This document shows positions 34,621 to 44,964 of a stretch of DNA of 64,000 nt, one piece after another. The translations under genes were made by a program, and so were the position numbers. Numbering within the stretch: the first letter of the stretch is position 1; the number at the start of each line of letters is the position of its first letter. This stretch comes from an uncultured Pelagibacteraceae bacterium. GTDB taxonomy: Bacteria > Pseudomonadota > Alphaproteobacteria > Pelagibacterales > Pelagibacteraceae. Location: assembly GCA_902574525.1 (NCBI GenBank), contig CACGNQ010000001.1:1-64000 (forward strand). The letters run 5' to 3'. The notes under the pieces are model-generated. The model was not told the DNA's origin, did no database searches, and was given only the letters and a program-made list of their open reading frames with translations.

Positions 34621-34994
34621 TGGAAAATATTCAAAAAAATGTTTTAGGAGAAGATCTTGAAGAATGTTCATTAGATCCTTTAACTGGATGGTATAGAGAT
34701 GGTTGCTGCAAAACAGATGAAAATGACAAAGGTGTTCACACAGTATGTGCAAAAGTTAATAATGAATTTTTAAATTGGTGTAAGACAGCTGGAAATGATC
34801 TAATTACACCTCATCCAGAATTTGGTTTTCCAGGATTAAAAGATGGTGACTCATGGTGCGTATGTGCCAGTTGGTACTCAAGAGCAGTTGAGGCTGGCAA
34901 AGGATGTCCTGTTTATTTAAAAAGGACTCATGAAAATACTTTAAATCTTATACCGATTGAAACTTTAAAAAAATTTGCAATAGATTTATCTTAG
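34620..34994 (+). CDS. DUF2237 family protein
   Basis: This 124-residue cytoplasmic protein matches DUF2237: NVLGEDLEECSLDPLTGWYRDGCC, HTVCAKV, LITPHPEFGFPGLKDGDSWCVCASW, and APRV-type ending seen here as GKGCPVYLKRTH. It has seven or more cysteines, which suggests metal binding. The function of the family is unknown to me. It is coupled to hisI by a 1-base overlap and converges on the next gene with a one-base gap. Confidence 0.85.
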   Translation: MENIQKNVLGEDLEECSLDPLTGWYRDGCCKTDENDKGVHTVCAKVNNEFLNWCKTAGNDLITPHPEFGFPGLKDGDSWCVCASWYSRAVEAGKGCPVYLKRTHENTLNLIPIETLKKFAIDLS

Positions 34995-34995
34995 T

Positions 34996-35568
34996 CTAGT
35001 ATAGTTCTGCGTCAGATAATTTTCCAGAACAATTAATATTAAATTTTGAAATTGGATGTATAATATTTATTTTAATAGTAGTTTTTTTAATTAGACCTTT
35101 AATTTCATCTTCATTTAAATTTTGAATATTAAAAATATTATTTTTTATATATTCAAATAAAACATCCTCAGTAATTGAATAATTTGGTTTTAAGGTTATT
35201 GGTGAATAACCCATTTTATTAGCAACAATTTTATTTCTAATAATATTACAATCTGAAATCCTAGGTTTATATTTTTTTTTCTTCAAATATCTATTCTTAT
35301 CCATTACTGCATTAATAATTATATTTGTATTATTTTCTCCGTCGATTTTTAATTCATAATTAATTGATTGGTATCTAACCATTAGTCCAGTCTTTTTGGA
35401 GTTAATAACTCTTGATTGATTTTTTAAAAAAAAAATCTCATATTTCATTAAAATTAAATCAGTAATAGTTAGATTTATATTATTAAGATTATTTTCTGCT
35501 TTAATATTTGAAATTAAAAAAAAAATTGAAGTTAAAAAATAAAAAATTACTTTTTTACATATTCCCAT
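34996..35568 (-). CDS. exported protein of unknown function
   Basis: Taking the ATG at 35568 (upstream starts to 35583 are possible), this is a protein of about 190 residues with a signal segment (KKVIFYFLTSIFFLISNIKAE). A soluble, Lys/Asn-rich domain with two cysteines far apart (SDCNIIRNK and FNINCSGKL) follows, compatible with a periplasmic disulfide. It overlaps the 3' end of the ETF-QO gene by 14 bases, so it is co-transcribed with it. No family recognised. Confidence 0.6.
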   Translation of the reverse strand: MGICKKVIFYFLTSIFFLISNIKAENNLNNINLTITDLILMKYEIFFLKNQSRVINSKKTGLMVRYQSINYELKIDGENNTNIIINAVMDKNRYLKKKKYKPRISDCNIIRNKIVANKMGYSPITLKPNYSITEDVLFEYIKNNIFNIQNLNEDEIKGLIKKTTIKINIIHPISKFNINCSGKLSDAELY

Positions 35569-37174
35569 ATTTAGGCCCACCACCGCCTTCTGGGGTTACC
35601 CATGTAATATTCTGAGATGGCTCTTTAATATCACAAGTTTTACAATGAATACAATTTTGAGAATTAATTACAAATTTTGATGAACCATTCACAATCTGAA
35701 CTTCATAAACGCCCACAGGACAATACTTTTGAGCTGGCTCATCATATTTCTTTAAAGTATAATTTATTGGTAAATTTGGATCCTTTAATCTTAAATGAAC
35801 AGGTTGATTTTCCGCATGGTTGGTTCCCGTTAAATATACAGAACTAGTCTTATCAAAAGTAATTTTATTATCTGGCTTTGGATAATCGATTTTTGGCATG
35901 TCTTTTGCATCTTTTAAAGTTTCATGATCGGCGTGTTTGTGCCTTAATGTAAAAGGTAATTTACCTCTAAATATTATTTGATCTAATCCAGTAAAAATTA
36001 TTCCAAGCAATAAACCCCAGCTAAAACTAGGTTTTACATTTCTTGCGGCGTATAATTCTTCATATACCCAACTTTTATTAAATTTTTCCTCATAAATTGC
36101 TAGATCTTTTTGTTGGTTAAGGTGCTCAAATATTGTTTCTGCTGCAATCATTCCACTTTTCATTGCTGTATGTGAACCTTTAATTTTAGGCATATTTAAA
36201 GTTCCAGCATCACAACCGACTAATAAAGCACCGGGCATATACATTCTTGGCAAACTCTGAATACCACCTTCTATTAATGCTCTTGCACCGAAAGAAATTC
36301 TTTTACCATTTTCAATATATTTTTTAATGGATGGATGAGTTTTAAATCTTTGAAATTCATCAAAGGGGGATAAGTGTGGATTTTTATAATCCAAACCAAT
36401 TACATAACCTAAGAAGATTTGTTTGTTTTCAGCGTGGTACATAAAACTTCCGCCATAAGTCTGATTGTCTAACGGCCATCCAGCTGTATGCATTACAAGA
36501 CCTTCTTGATGTTGCTCTTCTGTTATTTCCCAAATTTCTTTAAAACCAATTCCATACTGTTGTGGATCTTTTCCTTTATTTAGATCAAATTTTTTAATTA
36601 ATTCTTTTCCTAAGTGACCTCTACAACCTTCTGCAAATATTGTTACCTTTGCATGTAGCTCCATTCCAGGTTCATAACTATCTTTTTTTTCCCCGTTTTT
36701 ATCTAATCCCATATCTTGAGTTGCTACACCTTTTACAGATCCATCATCGTTATATAAAATTTCACTTGCAGGAAAACCAGGAAAAATTTCAACGCCTAAA
36801 CCTTCAGCTTGCTCTGCAAGCCATCTGCATAGATTTGCTAAACTTATAATATAATTATTATGATTTTGTTGGACTTTAGGTAATAACCAGGTTGGCCAAC
36901 TAAAAGATTTTTTCTTTCCTAAAAATAAAAATTTTTCTTTAGAGACTTTAGTTTTGATTGGACTATTTAAATCTCTCCATTTAGGTAATAACTCATCTAA
37001 AGCTCTAGTTTCAAATACATTTCCAGATAAAATATGAGCACCAATTTCGGAAGCTTTTTCTAATATACAAATATTTAATTCTGCATTAAGTTGTTTAAGT
37101 TTGATCGCAGCGGATAATCCTGATGGTCCGCCACCAATAATCACAACATCGTATTCCATTACCTCTCTAGACAT
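35555..37174 (-). CDS. electron transfer flavoprotein-ubiquinone oxidoreductase
   Basis: This 539-residue ETF-QO has an N-terminal FAD motif VVIIGGGPSGLSAAIKL, the family block GSFMYHAENKQIFLGYVIGLDY, and a C-terminal ferredoxin-like [4Fe-4S] site (CPVGVYEV, then NCIHCKTCDIKEPSQNI) ending GGGGPKYGNM. It is a peripheral inner-membrane protein that hands electrons from ETF to ubiquinone. It follows etfA by 24 bases; upstream is dimethylglycine dehydrogenase, so the operon forms a complete electron route from methylamine oxidation to the quinone pool. Confidence 0.95.
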   Translation of the reverse strand: MSREVMEYDVVIIGGGPSGLSAAIKLKQLNAELNICILEKASEIGAHILSGNVFETRALDELLPKWRDLNSPIKTKVSKEKFLFLGKKKSFSWPTWLLPKVQQNHNNYIISLANLCRWLAEQAEGLGVEIFPGFPASEILYNDDGSVKGVATQDMGLDKNGEKKDSYEPGMELHAKVTIFAEGCRGHLGKELIKKFDLNKGKDPQQYGIGFKEIWEITEEQHQEGLVMHTAGWPLDNQTYGGSFMYHAENKQIFLGYVIGLDYKNPHLSPFDEFQRFKTHPSIKKYIENGKRISFGARALIEGGIQSLPRMYMPGALLVGCDAGTLNMPKIKGSHTAMKSGMIAAETIFEHLNQQKDLAIYEEKFNKSWVYEELYAARNVKPSFSWGLLLGIIFTGLDQIIFRGKLPFTLRHKHADHETLKDAKDMPKIDYPKPDNKITFDKTSSVYLTGTNHAENQPVHLRLKDPNLPINYTLKKYDEPAQKYCPVGVYEVQIVNGSSKFVINSQNCIHCKTCDIKEPSQNITWVTPEGGGGPKYGNM

Positions 37175-37198
37175 ATTGGTAATTTTTTACAGTATTTG

Positions 37199-38152
37199 TT
37201 ATTTTTGTATAGTGTTTAATTTGTTCAATTCTTCCAAAAATTTAGGAAGCGCATCAAATAAGTCCGCCTCTAAGCCGTAATCTGCGACTGAAAAAATAGG
37301 AGCTTCGCCATCTTTATTGATTGCGACAATTACTTTACTCTCTTTCATTCCAGCTAAGTGCTGAATAGCGCCTGATATTCCGACTGCTATATATAAATCA
37401 GGAACGACCACTTTACCCGTTTGACCAACTTGGTGTTCGTTAGTTATATAACCTGCATCCACTGCCGCTCGTGATGCTCCAATAGCTGCATTTAATTTAT
37501 CTGCAATAGCTGTAATTAACTTAAAATTATCTCCACTTTGCATTCCCCGACCACCTGAAATTACTATTCGTGCAGTTCCAAGCTCTGGTCTGTCAGATTT
37601 TATTTCTTCTTTTTTTAAAAATTTTGTGTTTTCTGATGGATCTGTATTTTCACCTTTTACTATTTCTGCAGATCCACCTGATGTGGGTGCAGCATCAAAA
37701 GAAGTAGGTCTTATAGTAATACATTTTTTTTTATCGGTACTTTTAACTGTTGCAAAAGCATTGCCGGCATAAATAGGTCTTAAAAAAGTATCTTCGGAAA
37801 TTACTTTAATAATATCACTTACTTGTGATGTATCTAGTAATGCAGCTATTCTTGGCATTAAGTTTTTACCAAAGGTATTGGCTGAACAAATAATGTGGGA
37901 GTAATTTTCAGAGAGCTTAAGTATGACTGGGGTGTAATTTTCTGCAATATAGTTTTCATAAATATCATTATCGACATGAATAACTTTTTTTACATTAGGA
38001 ACTTCAGAGATTGATTTTGCAACAGGATCTGCATTTTTACCAATAACCAAAACATGTAAATCATCATTTATTTGAGAAGCTGCAGTTATAGCGTTAAATG
38101 TAAATTGCTTGACCTCTTTATTGTTATGTTCAGCTATCAATAATACAGACAT
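37199..38152 (-). CDS. etfA: electron transfer flavoprotein alpha subunit
   Basis: This 317-residue ETF-alpha has an N-terminal domain beginning [11 protein letters not shown]. Its C-terminal FAD-binding domain carries ARIVISGGRGMQSGDNF, GASRAAVDAGY, VGQTGKVVVPDLYIAVGISGAIQHLAGM and NKDGEAPIFSVADYGLEAD. It accepts electrons from flavin dehydrogenases. It shares one base with the etfB stop (translation coupling) and sits between etfB and the ETF-QO gene. Confidence 0.96.
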   Translation of the reverse strand: MSVLLIAEHNNKEVKQFTFNAITAASQINDDLHVLVIGKNADPVAKSISEVPNVKKVIHVDNDIYENYIAENYTPVILKLSENYSHIICSANTFGKNLMPRIAALLDTSQVSDIIKVISEDTFLRPIYAGNAFATVKSTDKKKCITIRPTSFDAAPTSGGSAEIVKGENTDPSENTKFLKKEEIKSDRPELGTARIVISGGRGMQSGDNFKLITAIADKLNAAIGASRAAVDAGYITNEHQVGQTGKVVVPDLYIAVGISGAIQHLAGMKESKVIVAINKDGEAPIFSVADYGLEADLFDALPKFLEELNKLNTIQK

Positions 38153-38901
38153 TAAATTACTTTTGCCTCATTTTTTAATTTTTGAACCAATTCTTCTACA
38201 CTAGAAACTTTTATTCCAGCTTTTCTTTTTGGTGGTTCTTCAACCTTAATTTGCTCGATTCTTGGTTTAATATCAACTCCCAATTCTGAAGCATCTATTT
38301 GCTCTAAGGGTTTTTTCTTTGCTTTCATTATATTTGGTAAAGAGGCATATCTAGGCTCATTTAGCCTTAAATCACAAGTCACAATAGATGGTATACTTAC
38401 TTCTATAGTTTCAAGACCCTCATCAACTTCTCTTGTTACTTCCAAAACTTTTTCTTTAACTTCAATTTTGGATGCGAAGGTTGCTTGTGGCCAATTTAAT
38501 ATTGCAGCAAGCATTTGTCCGGTTTGATTACAATCGTCATCTATAGCTTGTTTTCCCATAAAGACTAAATCTGGTTTTTCTTTTTCAACAATTTTTTGCA
38601 AAATTTTTGCAACTGCTAAAGGCTCAACAGTTCCGCTAGCTTTAACTAAAATTCCTCTATCAGCTCCTACAGCTAATGCCTTTCTAACAGTTTCTTGAGC
38701 TTTTTCTTCTCCAACAGTAACGGCGACAATTTCTTTTGCTTTACCAGCCTCTTTTATTTTTACAGCTTCCTCAATAGCATTGTCATCTGGTGGGTTCGTT
38801 GACATTTTTACATTATCTGTAACTACTCCAGATCCGTCCTCCTTAACTCTAATTTGGACGTTGTAATCAATAACTCTTTTTACCGCTACAAGTATTTTCA
38901 T
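38152..38901 (-). CDS. etfB: electron transfer flavoprotein beta subunit
   Basis: This 249-residue ETF-beta shows the family order: [35 protein letters not shown], the AMP-binding [22 protein letters not shown], and the recognition-loop region [37 protein letters not shown] that docks partner dehydrogenases. It is coupled by 1-base overlaps to both dimethylglycine dehydrogenase upstream and etfA downstream, which marks that dehydrogenase as a probable partner. Confidence 0.96.
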   Translation of the reverse strand: MKILVAVKRVIDYNVQIRVKEDGSGVVTDNVKMSTNPPDDNAIEEAVKIKEAGKAKEIVAVTVGEEKAQETVRKALAVGADRGILVKASGTVEPLAVAKILQKIVEKEKPDLVFMGKQAIDDDCNQTGQMLAAILNWPQATFASKIEVKEKVLEVTREVDEGLETIEVSIPSIVTCDLRLNEPRYASLPNIMKAKKKPLEQIDASELGVDIKPRIEQIKVEEPPKRKAGIKVSSVEELVQKLKNEAKVI

Positions 38902-41333
38902 TAAGCTCTTATTAAATTATTTTTTGAATCATATGGGCTATCTTCTAAAATAGTAGCCTCATACATTTTGCCTAGTATATCAATTTTAAGTTTTTGTCCA
39001 ACATTTGCTAAATTTGGTTTTACCATTCCTAGTGCTATCGATTTACCTAATCTAAATCCATAATCCCCTCCAGTAGCTCTTCCAACAACTGATCCATTCT
39101 CGTAAATAGGATTATTACCTAAAACATCTGCGTCGGTGACATTATGAACTTCCATAGTTACTAACTTGTTATTAAATCCTTTTTCTCTCCACTTATTTAG
39201 TGCATCTAAACCAATAAAATTACCTTTATTTGGATGAACGAACCTATCCAATCCGCTCTCGTAGGGTGCGTACTCAATTGACAGTTCAGTACCAACAAGT
39301 TTGTAAGATTTTTCAACTCTTAAACTATTCATTGCTCTAATACCAAAAGGCTTTAACCCTAAATCTTTTCCTGCTTCCATCAACTTATCAAATATATGAT
39401 TTTGGTATTCAATTGGATGATGCAGTTCCCATCCTAGTTCACCAACAAAATTTACTCTCATTGCATTTACTGGTGCATATCCCACATCTACATTTTTTGC
39501 ACTTAACCATTTGAAGTTTTCATTTGAAAAATCGTCCTTTGAAACTTTTTGCATGAGTTCTCTAGATTTTGGACCTGCTACAACTAATACCCCTGTGCTG
39601 CTAGTTAAATTTTCAAATATAACACTTCCATCTTTTGGCATCCATTTAAGTATCCAATCATGATCGAGTCTTTGGAAAGCTCCTGCTGAAACTAAATAAA
39701 AACTATTCTCAGACTCTTTTAAAATAGTAAATTCAGAATGAACACCGCCTTTTGTATTTAAGGCATGACACAAATTTACTCTGCCACTTTTTTTTGGAAG
39801 TTTATTTGCAACCAAATTATCTAAAAATTCTTCTGCTTTTGGTCCTTTTATTCTACATTTAGCAAATGCTGTCATATCTAAAAGGCCAACATTTTCTTTT
39901 ACATTTTTACATTCTTTTTTAACAGCCTCAAACCATTTTGATCTTCTAAATGACCAATCATCTTTTTGCTCCATGCCATCTGTTGCAAAAAAGTTTGGTC
40001 TTTCCCATCCAAATTTTTGACCGAATACAGCACCCAATTTTTTCATTCTATCGTAACACGGGGCTGTTCTTAATGGCCTCGCAGCTGGTCTTTCTTCATC
40101 AGGAAAATGAGTAATAAAAACATGACTGTAGGCTTCTTCATTTTTTTCTTTTAAATAAGATTTTGAACAATAGTCACCATATCTTCTAGGTTCAACGCCC
40201 AACATATCAATAGTTGGTTCTCCATCTACTATCCACTCTGCTAACTGCCAACCTGCACCTCCAGCAGCTGTGATACCAAAACTATGACCTTCATTTATCC
40301 AAAAATTTTTTAAACCCCATGCAGGACCAACGATTGGGTTTCCGTCTGGTGTATAACAGATTGCTCCATTATAAACTTTCTTAACACCTACTTCACCAAA
40401 AGCAGGAACTCTATGAATTGCTCCTTCTATGTGTGGAGCAAGTCTATCCAAGTCCTCTTGAAATAATTCATACTCCGATTCTTTAGATGGTCCATTAACA
40501 TAACACGCTGGAGCTCCATCTTCATACGGTCCTAATATAAGACCACCTGCTTCTTCTCGCATGTACCATCTGCTATCACTATCTCTAAGAACTCCCATTT
40601 CAGGAAGACCATCTTTTTTTCTTTTTTGAATTTCTGGATGAGGTTCTGTAACTATATATTGATGTTCAACTGGAATTACAGGTATATCCAAACCAACCAT
40701 TTTACCAGTTTGCCTAGCAAAATTTCCTGAGCATGAGATTACATGTTCGCATTCTATTGTTCCTTTATCTGTTTCGACTACCCATCCTTCTTTAGTTTGT
40801 TTAATTCCAATGACCGTTGTATTTCTATAAATTTCAGCACCTCTATTTCTTGCACCAGTCGCTAGTGCCTGAGTAAGATCTGCTGGCTGTATATATCCGT
40901 CTTCCGGGTGTTGTATTGCACCTATAAGATCCGATGTATTACATAAAGGCCAAATTTCTTTAACTTGATCAGGAGTTAAAAATTTTACATCTACGCCTAT
41001 TGTTTGAGCAACACCTGCGTATTGATGATACTCGTCCATTCTATCTTTATTATTTGCTAATCTTATATTTGAAACGACACTGAAGCCTACATTTTTACCA
41101 GTCTCCTCCTCTAATGACTTATAAAGATTTACAGCATATTTATGAAGTTGACCTACAGAGTAACTCATATTGAATAAAGGCAAAAGACCGGCTGCATGCC
41201 ATGTTGAACCAGAAGTTAGTTCTTTTCTTTCAACTAAAACTACATCTGACCAACCTTTTTTTGCTAGATGATATAAAGCACTAACACCTACAACTCCTCC
41301 ACCTACAACAACTACTTTAGCTTTTGATTTCAT
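38901..41333 (-). CDS. dimethylglycine/sarcosine dehydrogenase-type flavoprotein
   Basis: This 810-residue fusion has an N-terminal FAD-dependent amine oxidase domain ([17 protein letters not shown], then [10 protein letters not shown] with the histidine that binds FAD covalently in relatives). A C-terminal aminomethyltransferase (GcvT-like) domain follows ([34 protein letters not shown]). It should demethylate dimethylglycine or sarcosine, passing methylene to tetrahydrofolate and electrons to ETF. The direct fusion of operon to etfBA and ETF-QO supports this. Dimethylglycine versus sarcosine cannot be decided by eye. Confidence 0.88.
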   Translation of the reverse strand: MKSKAKVVVVGGGVVGVSALYHLAKKGWSDVVLVERKELTSGSTWHAAGLLPLFNMSYSVGQLHKYAVNLYKSLEEETGKNVGFSVVSNIRLANNKDRMDEYHQYAGVAQTIGVDVKFLTPDQVKEIWPLCNTSDLIGAIQHPEDGYIQPADLTQALATGARNRGAEIYRNTTVIGIKQTKEGWVVETDKGTIECEHVISCSGNFARQTGKMVGLDIPVIPVEHQYIVTEPHPEIQKRKKDGLPEMGVLRDSDSRWYMREEAGGLILGPYEDGAPACYVNGPSKESEYELFQEDLDRLAPHIEGAIHRVPAFGEVGVKKVYNGAICYTPDGNPIVGPAWGLKNFWINEGHSFGITAAGGAGWQLAEWIVDGEPTIDMLGVEPRRYGDYCSKSYLKEKNEEAYSHVFITHFPDEERPAARPLRTAPCYDRMKKLGAVFGQKFGWERPNFFATDGMEQKDDWSFRRSKWFEAVKKECKNVKENVGLLDMTAFAKCRIKGPKAEEFLDNLVANKLPKKSGRVNLCHALNTKGGVHSEFTILKESENSFYLVSAGAFQRLDHDWILKWMPKDGSVIFENLTSSTGVLVVAGPKSRELMQKVSKDDFSNENFKWLSAKNVDVGYAPVNAMRVNFVGELGWELHHPIEYQNHIFDKLMEAGKDLGLKPFGIRAMNSLRVEKSYKLVGTELSIEYAPYESGLDRFVHPNKGNFIGLDALNKWREKGFNNKLVTMEVHNVTDADVLGNNPIYENGSVVGRATGGDYGFRLGKSIALGMVKPNLANVGQKLKIDILGKMYEATILEDSPYDSKNNLIRA

Positions 41334-41377
41334 AAATCAGATTCCTACTAGATTTTCGATTTGAACGAAACAAAATT

Positions 41378-41584
41378 TTAATAATCGTCGTCTCCATCTC
41401 TCCAACCTTTAATATACATTAAATACGCAGCTACGGTTACACTTATTGCTCCCACAACCATACCCAAGTTTAAACCAAATTGTTTACCAAAGAAATACCA
41501 ACCCAACTGGGTAGATCCTATTGTTGGTACGCACAAAATAATCATTAATATTGGAATTCTTTCATAGAAAGGTTTTTTTCTCAT
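41378..41584 (-). CDS. 68-aa two-helix membrane protein
   Basis: This small protein has two predicted helices (IPILMIILCVPTIGSTQLGWYFF and LGMVVGAISVTVAAYLMYI) and an acidic C-terminal end KGWRDGDDDY. It begins directly after the stop of the preceding exported-protein gene with no gap and ends 44 bases before the dimethylglycine dehydrogenase start, all on one strand. No family recognised; co-transcription suggests a minor role near this oxidation module or simple operon packing. Confidence 0.65.
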   Translation of the reverse strand: MRKKPFYERIPILMIILCVPTIGSTQLGWYFFGKQFGLNLGMVVGAISVTVAAYLMYIKGWRDGDDDY

Positions 41585-42058
41585 TTAGATTGATGATCCT
41601 AATAATAAAGGTTGAGAAACACCAGTTGTCAACCAACAGTTTTCAAGTGGCCCAGACTTATCATATTTCTGCACTATCCAATCGAATTCGTAGTATTTTT
41701 TCTTATCATCTAAAACTGTAACTTTATAGGACATAGTTTTTTCAGACATAGATACTATATCTATTTTGTACTCTATGTGGTTAATTAACATCACATACAT
41801 TTCACTTTTAAGCATTGATTTAAACTTTTCTAATGGACCAGTATATTTCTTATTGTTTGGGTGGGCAAACTCCCAAGTCTGCTCAATCCCAAAATCTTCA
41901 TACGGTTTATTGTTATTTTTTAATCCATTCAATTGAATCTCTACAACTTCTAATGGCTTAATTGTATTTTTGGGTTTTATTATTTCCGCATTAGAGACAC
42001 TGTAAAATAATAAGCTCAAAAATAAATAAACTACAATTTTATTTTTTAATAAATACAT
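41585..42058 (-). CDS. exported DUF4864-like protein
   Basis: This 157-residue protein has signal peptide (NKIVVYLFLSLLFYSVSNAE) and a compact alpha+beta domain: VVEIQLNGLKNNN, IEQTWEFAHPNNKKYTGPLEKFKSML, then strands to a C-terminal WIVQKYDKSG. The order resembles DUF4864, an NTF2-like periplasmic family of unknown role. It is the first gene of the unit leading into dimethylglycine dehydrogenase and is divergent from the hydroxyacid dehydrogenase gene. Confidence 0.65.
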   Translation of the reverse strand: MYLLKNKIVVYLFLSLLFYSVSNAEIIKPKNTIKPLEVVEIQLNGLKNNNKPYEDFGIEQTWEFAHPNNKKYTGPLEKFKSMLKSEMYVMLINHIEYKIDIVSMSEKTMSYKVTVLDDKKKYYEFDWIVQKYDKSGPLENCWLTTGVSQPLLLGSSI

Positions 42059-42116
42059 TTTTTAATAAACAATATATCATGAAGCTAACAAAATTAACTT
42101 TACAATAAGGACGCAA

Positions 42117-43058
42117 ATGAGAATAGGTTTTATAGGTTTAGGCAATGTGGGAGGTAAATTAGCTGGAAGTCTGATAAGAAATAATTTTAAACTTACTGTA
42201 TTTGATTTAGATAAAGAAATAATGAATAATTTTAAATCAAAAGGTGCAAATACTTCAAAAAATCCAAAAGAATTAGCTGAAGCAGTTGATGTTGTGATTA
42301 CGTGTCTACCATCGCCAGATGCATGTAAGCAAGTAATGGAGTCAGATGATGGTGTAATTGCAGGATTGTCAAAAGATAAGGTTTGGCTTGAAATGAGTAC
42401 TACAGATGAAAACGATGTAAAAAGAATGGGTAAACTAGTAAATGAAAAAAAAGCAATTGCATTAGATGGCCCTGTTAGCGGTGGGTGTCATAGAGCAGCT
42501 ACTGGAAATATTGCAATCTTTGTCGGTGGAGATAGGGTCGCGTTTGAAAAAATTTTACCAATACTTTCAGCTATGGGTGAAAAAATTCTTCATACAGGTG
42601 ATTTAGGTTCTGCAACTGTTTTGAAAGTTATAACAAATTATTTGGCTTCGGCTCATTTGGTTGCTTTAGGTGAAGCATGGACAGTTGCAAAAAAATCAAA
42701 TTTGGATCTAGAGAAAACTTTTAAAGGAATTATGGTTTCGTCTGGTAATTCATTTGTTCATGAAACTGAGAGTCAGGTTATACTTAATGGTTCTTATAAT
42801 ATTAATTTTACAATGGACTTGGTTTTAAAAGATACATCGTTATTTAACAATTTAGCAAAAAAACTAAATGCATCATTGGAATTATCTCCGTTGATTGTGA
42901 AAACGTTTAAAGACGGCCTAGAAAAATACGGGCCACGAGCTTGGTCGTCAATGATTGTTAAGCGAATGGAAGATTTAAATAGTATTAATTTTCGTGCAAA
43001 AGGATTTCCAAGTGAATTAAAAGATAATGAGCCTGAAAAGAAAGGTTATGAGATCTAA
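42117..43058 (+). CDS. 3-hydroxyisobutyrate dehydrogenase-family oxidoreductase
   Basis: This 313-residue beta-hydroxyacid dehydrogenase has an N-terminal NAD(P) motif GFIGLGNVGGKLAGSL, the substrate motif DGPVSGGCHRAATGNIAIFVGGD, and the catalytic Lys in LKVITNYLASAH (about residue 169). Family members oxidise 3-hydroxyisobutyrate, tartronate semialdehyde or other beta-hydroxy acids; the substrate here is unknown. It lies near carnitine/betaine genes, where a 3-hydroxyacid dehydrogenase would be needed, but this is only a contextual hint. The next gene starts inside its 3' end. Confidence 0.85.
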   Translation: MRIGFIGLGNVGGKLAGSLIRNNFKLTVFDLDKEIMNNFKSKGANTSKNPKELAEAVDVVITCLPSPDACKQVMESDDGVIAGLSKDKVWLEMSTTDENDVKRMGKLVNEKKAIALDGPVSGGCHRAATGNIAIFVGGDRVAFEKILPILSAMGEKILHTGDLGSATVLKVITNYLASAHLVALGEAWTVAKKSNLDLEKTFKGIMVSSGNSFVHETESQVILNGSYNINFTMDLVLKDTSLFNNLAKKLNASLELSPLIVKTFKDGLEKYGPRAWSSMIVKRMEDLNSINFRAKGFPSELKDNEPEKKGYEI

Positions 43059-43701
43059 TTTTCAAAGTCTTAAATTAATTCATAGAGGTTTAGCAAAAAA
43101 AAACTTTAAAGAAAACACACTAAATGCATTTAGATATTGTTTTAAAAAAAAATATGGAATAGAGACAGATTTACATACAACACGTGATAATGAAATCATA
43201 TGTTTTCATGATTTTAGTCTAAAAAAATTTAAAAGCTCAAAACTTATTAAAAATACAAATTATAATGAAATAAAAGTAATTGCAGGCAAATTTAATGTAG
43301 ATATTCCTAAACTTGTTGACTTAATCAAAATATCTAAAAAAAAATTTTTAATGTTAGAAATAAAATCTAATTTTTCAAAAAAAAATCTAATTAATTTAGT
43401 AAAATTAACAAAAAAACTAAAAAAATTTTGTATAACTTCTTTTAATGAAAAAAATATTAAAAATATTTACAAAATAAATAGAAATTTAAACCTAGGAATT
43501 ATCTTTTCATCAAGTACCTCTATCAAAAAAATTATTAAAAAAAGCAAATTAAAATATTTAAAAATACTGGTTTTAGAGAAAAAATTTATTAACAATAAAA
43601 CAATTAACAAATTAAATAAGTCTTTATATTTTTATACTATCAAAGATAAGGAAGTAAGAGATAAACATTCAAATAAAAATCTCATTTTTGAAAATCTTTA
43701 A
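43048..43701 (+). CDS. glycerophosphodiester phosphodiesterase
   Basis: This protein of about 217 residues starts at the ATG at 43048 (an ATG at 43027 would add seven residues). It has the GDPD catalytic motifs HRGLA..NFKENTLNAF, the metal site IETDLHTTRDNEII and the second His in CFHDFSL, followed by LMLEIKSN. It should release glycerol 3-phosphate from lipid head groups. There is no signal peptide, so it acts in the cytoplasm. The C-terminal half is extremely Lys/Asn/Ile-rich. It converges on the dioxygenase gene with a one-base gap. Confidence 0.85.
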   Translation: MRSNFQSLKLIHRGLAKKNFKENTLNAFRYCFKKKYGIETDLHTTRDNEIICFHDFSLKKFKSSKLIKNTNYNEIKVIAGKFNVDIPKLVDLIKISKKKFLMLEIKSNFSKKNLINLVKLTKKLKKFCITSFNEKNIKNIYKINRNLNLGIIFSSSTSIKKIIKKSKLKYLKILVLEKKFINNKTINKLNKSLYFYTIKDKEVRDKHSNKNLIFENL

Positions 43702-43702
43702 T

Positions 43703-44827
43703 TTATTTAATTAAGTAACTCAATCTCCCTATAATTTCATCTCGGTCAATATAGTATCCTTGTAGGTGTCTGTGGCCTGAATTTGGATCAAAAGCAGTTC
43801 TACCATGTAAAACTCTTCTATTATTAAATGAGTAAATATCGCCAGGGTTTAATCTAAATCTAATAACAAATTTATCATCATGTAATAGATTACCAAATCT
43901 GTGGTGAGCAGAATATACTTTGTCCATCACATCTGGATGACAATCAAGAGCATCCATAGTTGCCACACTGAACCTAATGTCATTAAAATCTCCATCTTTA
44001 GTAAGACTAACTGCTGGAGCATAAAAACTTCTATGAGATTGCTGGGTATAATCTTTATCTCTAAATTTAAGTGGCACACTTACCAATGTCTCAAAAATAT
44101 CTTTTTCATTCTTTCTCAAATATTCCGCCACAGCAAATCCATCTACAGCTGATGAGTCTCCTCCATTTGCTGAATTAATCAAACAATGCAGAAACTGATA
44201 ACCAGGAGGATTTTCGAACCATGGTAAATCCATATGATTTTTTAATGCATGAGCTGTGTATGCAGAATTATTAGGTTTTGGAACATTTATAACTTCAAAA
44301 GGTGTTTTAAAAAAAGTTTCTCTTGTATGACTAATTCTGTTTAACACTTCAAAAGCAGACTTTTCCTTGGTGGGTGCGTTATTTACTATTGCAATTCCTT
44401 TAAAATGTAAAAGTTTTAACCATTTTACAAGTCCTTCATTTGAAGACATGATTTCATCACAGTTAATACTGATTGATTTAATATCGTTCTGAAGAGAATT
44501 ATCCCAGAGTTTATAGGGAGAAATATATTTTTGTTTATTTTTGATAGTATAACAATTTTCTCTTAACCAATTAATATCGTAATGACTTGTATGTTCTCCT
44601 TCACTCCACTCTATTTCTAATTTGCCATTAGTATTTATTGTATATTTTTTAGGATTTATATCTTTCGATACTTTTAAAATATCAAACATCCTGTGTCTTG
44701 AATCTTTATCATGAGCGGTTGGGCAATTGTCTCTGAGCCACATATAATTAAATTTACTTTCCTCACCATCATCCCAAATTACTTTTAGATATGTTCCATT
44801 TTTTTCGAGTTTTGAAATACCTGCCAT
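43703..44827 (-). CDS. gamma-butyrobetaine dioxygenase-like TauD family enzyme
   Basis: This 374-residue 2-oxoglutarate/Fe(II) oxygenase has an N-terminal DUF971-type zinc domain (WLRDNCPTAHD, RHRMFDI) and a C-terminal TauD domain. The iron ligands are in HMDLPW (His, Asp) and the late NRRVLHGRTAF (His), with the 2-oxoglutarate Arg in GHRHLQGYY. This two-domain build is that of gamma-butyrobetaine hydroxylase and trimethyllysine dioxygenase. It would make carnitine from gamma-butyrobetaine. A BKACE and a betaine transport ATPase are nearby, supporting quaternary-amine metabolism. Confidence 0.83.
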   Translation of the reverse strand: MAGISKLEKNGTYLKVIWDDGEESKFNYMWLRDNCPTAHDKDSRHRMFDILKVSKDINPKKYTINTNGKLEIEWSEGEHTSHYDINWLRENCYTIKNKQKYISPYKLWDNSLQNDIKSISINCDEIMSSNEGLVKWLKLLHFKGIAIVNNAPTKEKSAFEVLNRISHTRETFFKTPFEVINVPKPNNSAYTAHALKNHMDLPWFENPPGYQFLHCLINSANGGDSSAVDGFAVAEYLRKNEKDIFETLVSVPLKFRDKDYTQQSHRSFYAPAVSLTKDGDFNDIRFSVATMDALDCHPDVMDKVYSAHHRFGNLLHDDKFVIRFRLNPGDIYSFNNRRVLHGRTAFDPNSGHRHLQGYYIDRDEIIGRLSYLIK

Positions 44828-44964
44828 GATTAAAACTTATTATACTTATTTACATTTTCAATGCAATTTATAGTTGATAATGCATTTATTATTTTAGTAA
44901 TGCTTAAAATTTAAATTAGATACTTTGCAAGAAATAAACACAGCTGTTAAAACATTGTAAAAAA

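Noticed and set aside
44855-44910. Repeated AATGC words upstream of the orphan proV
   Set aside because: The copies are short, irregularly spaced and not symmetric, so they are compatible with A+T-rich chance.
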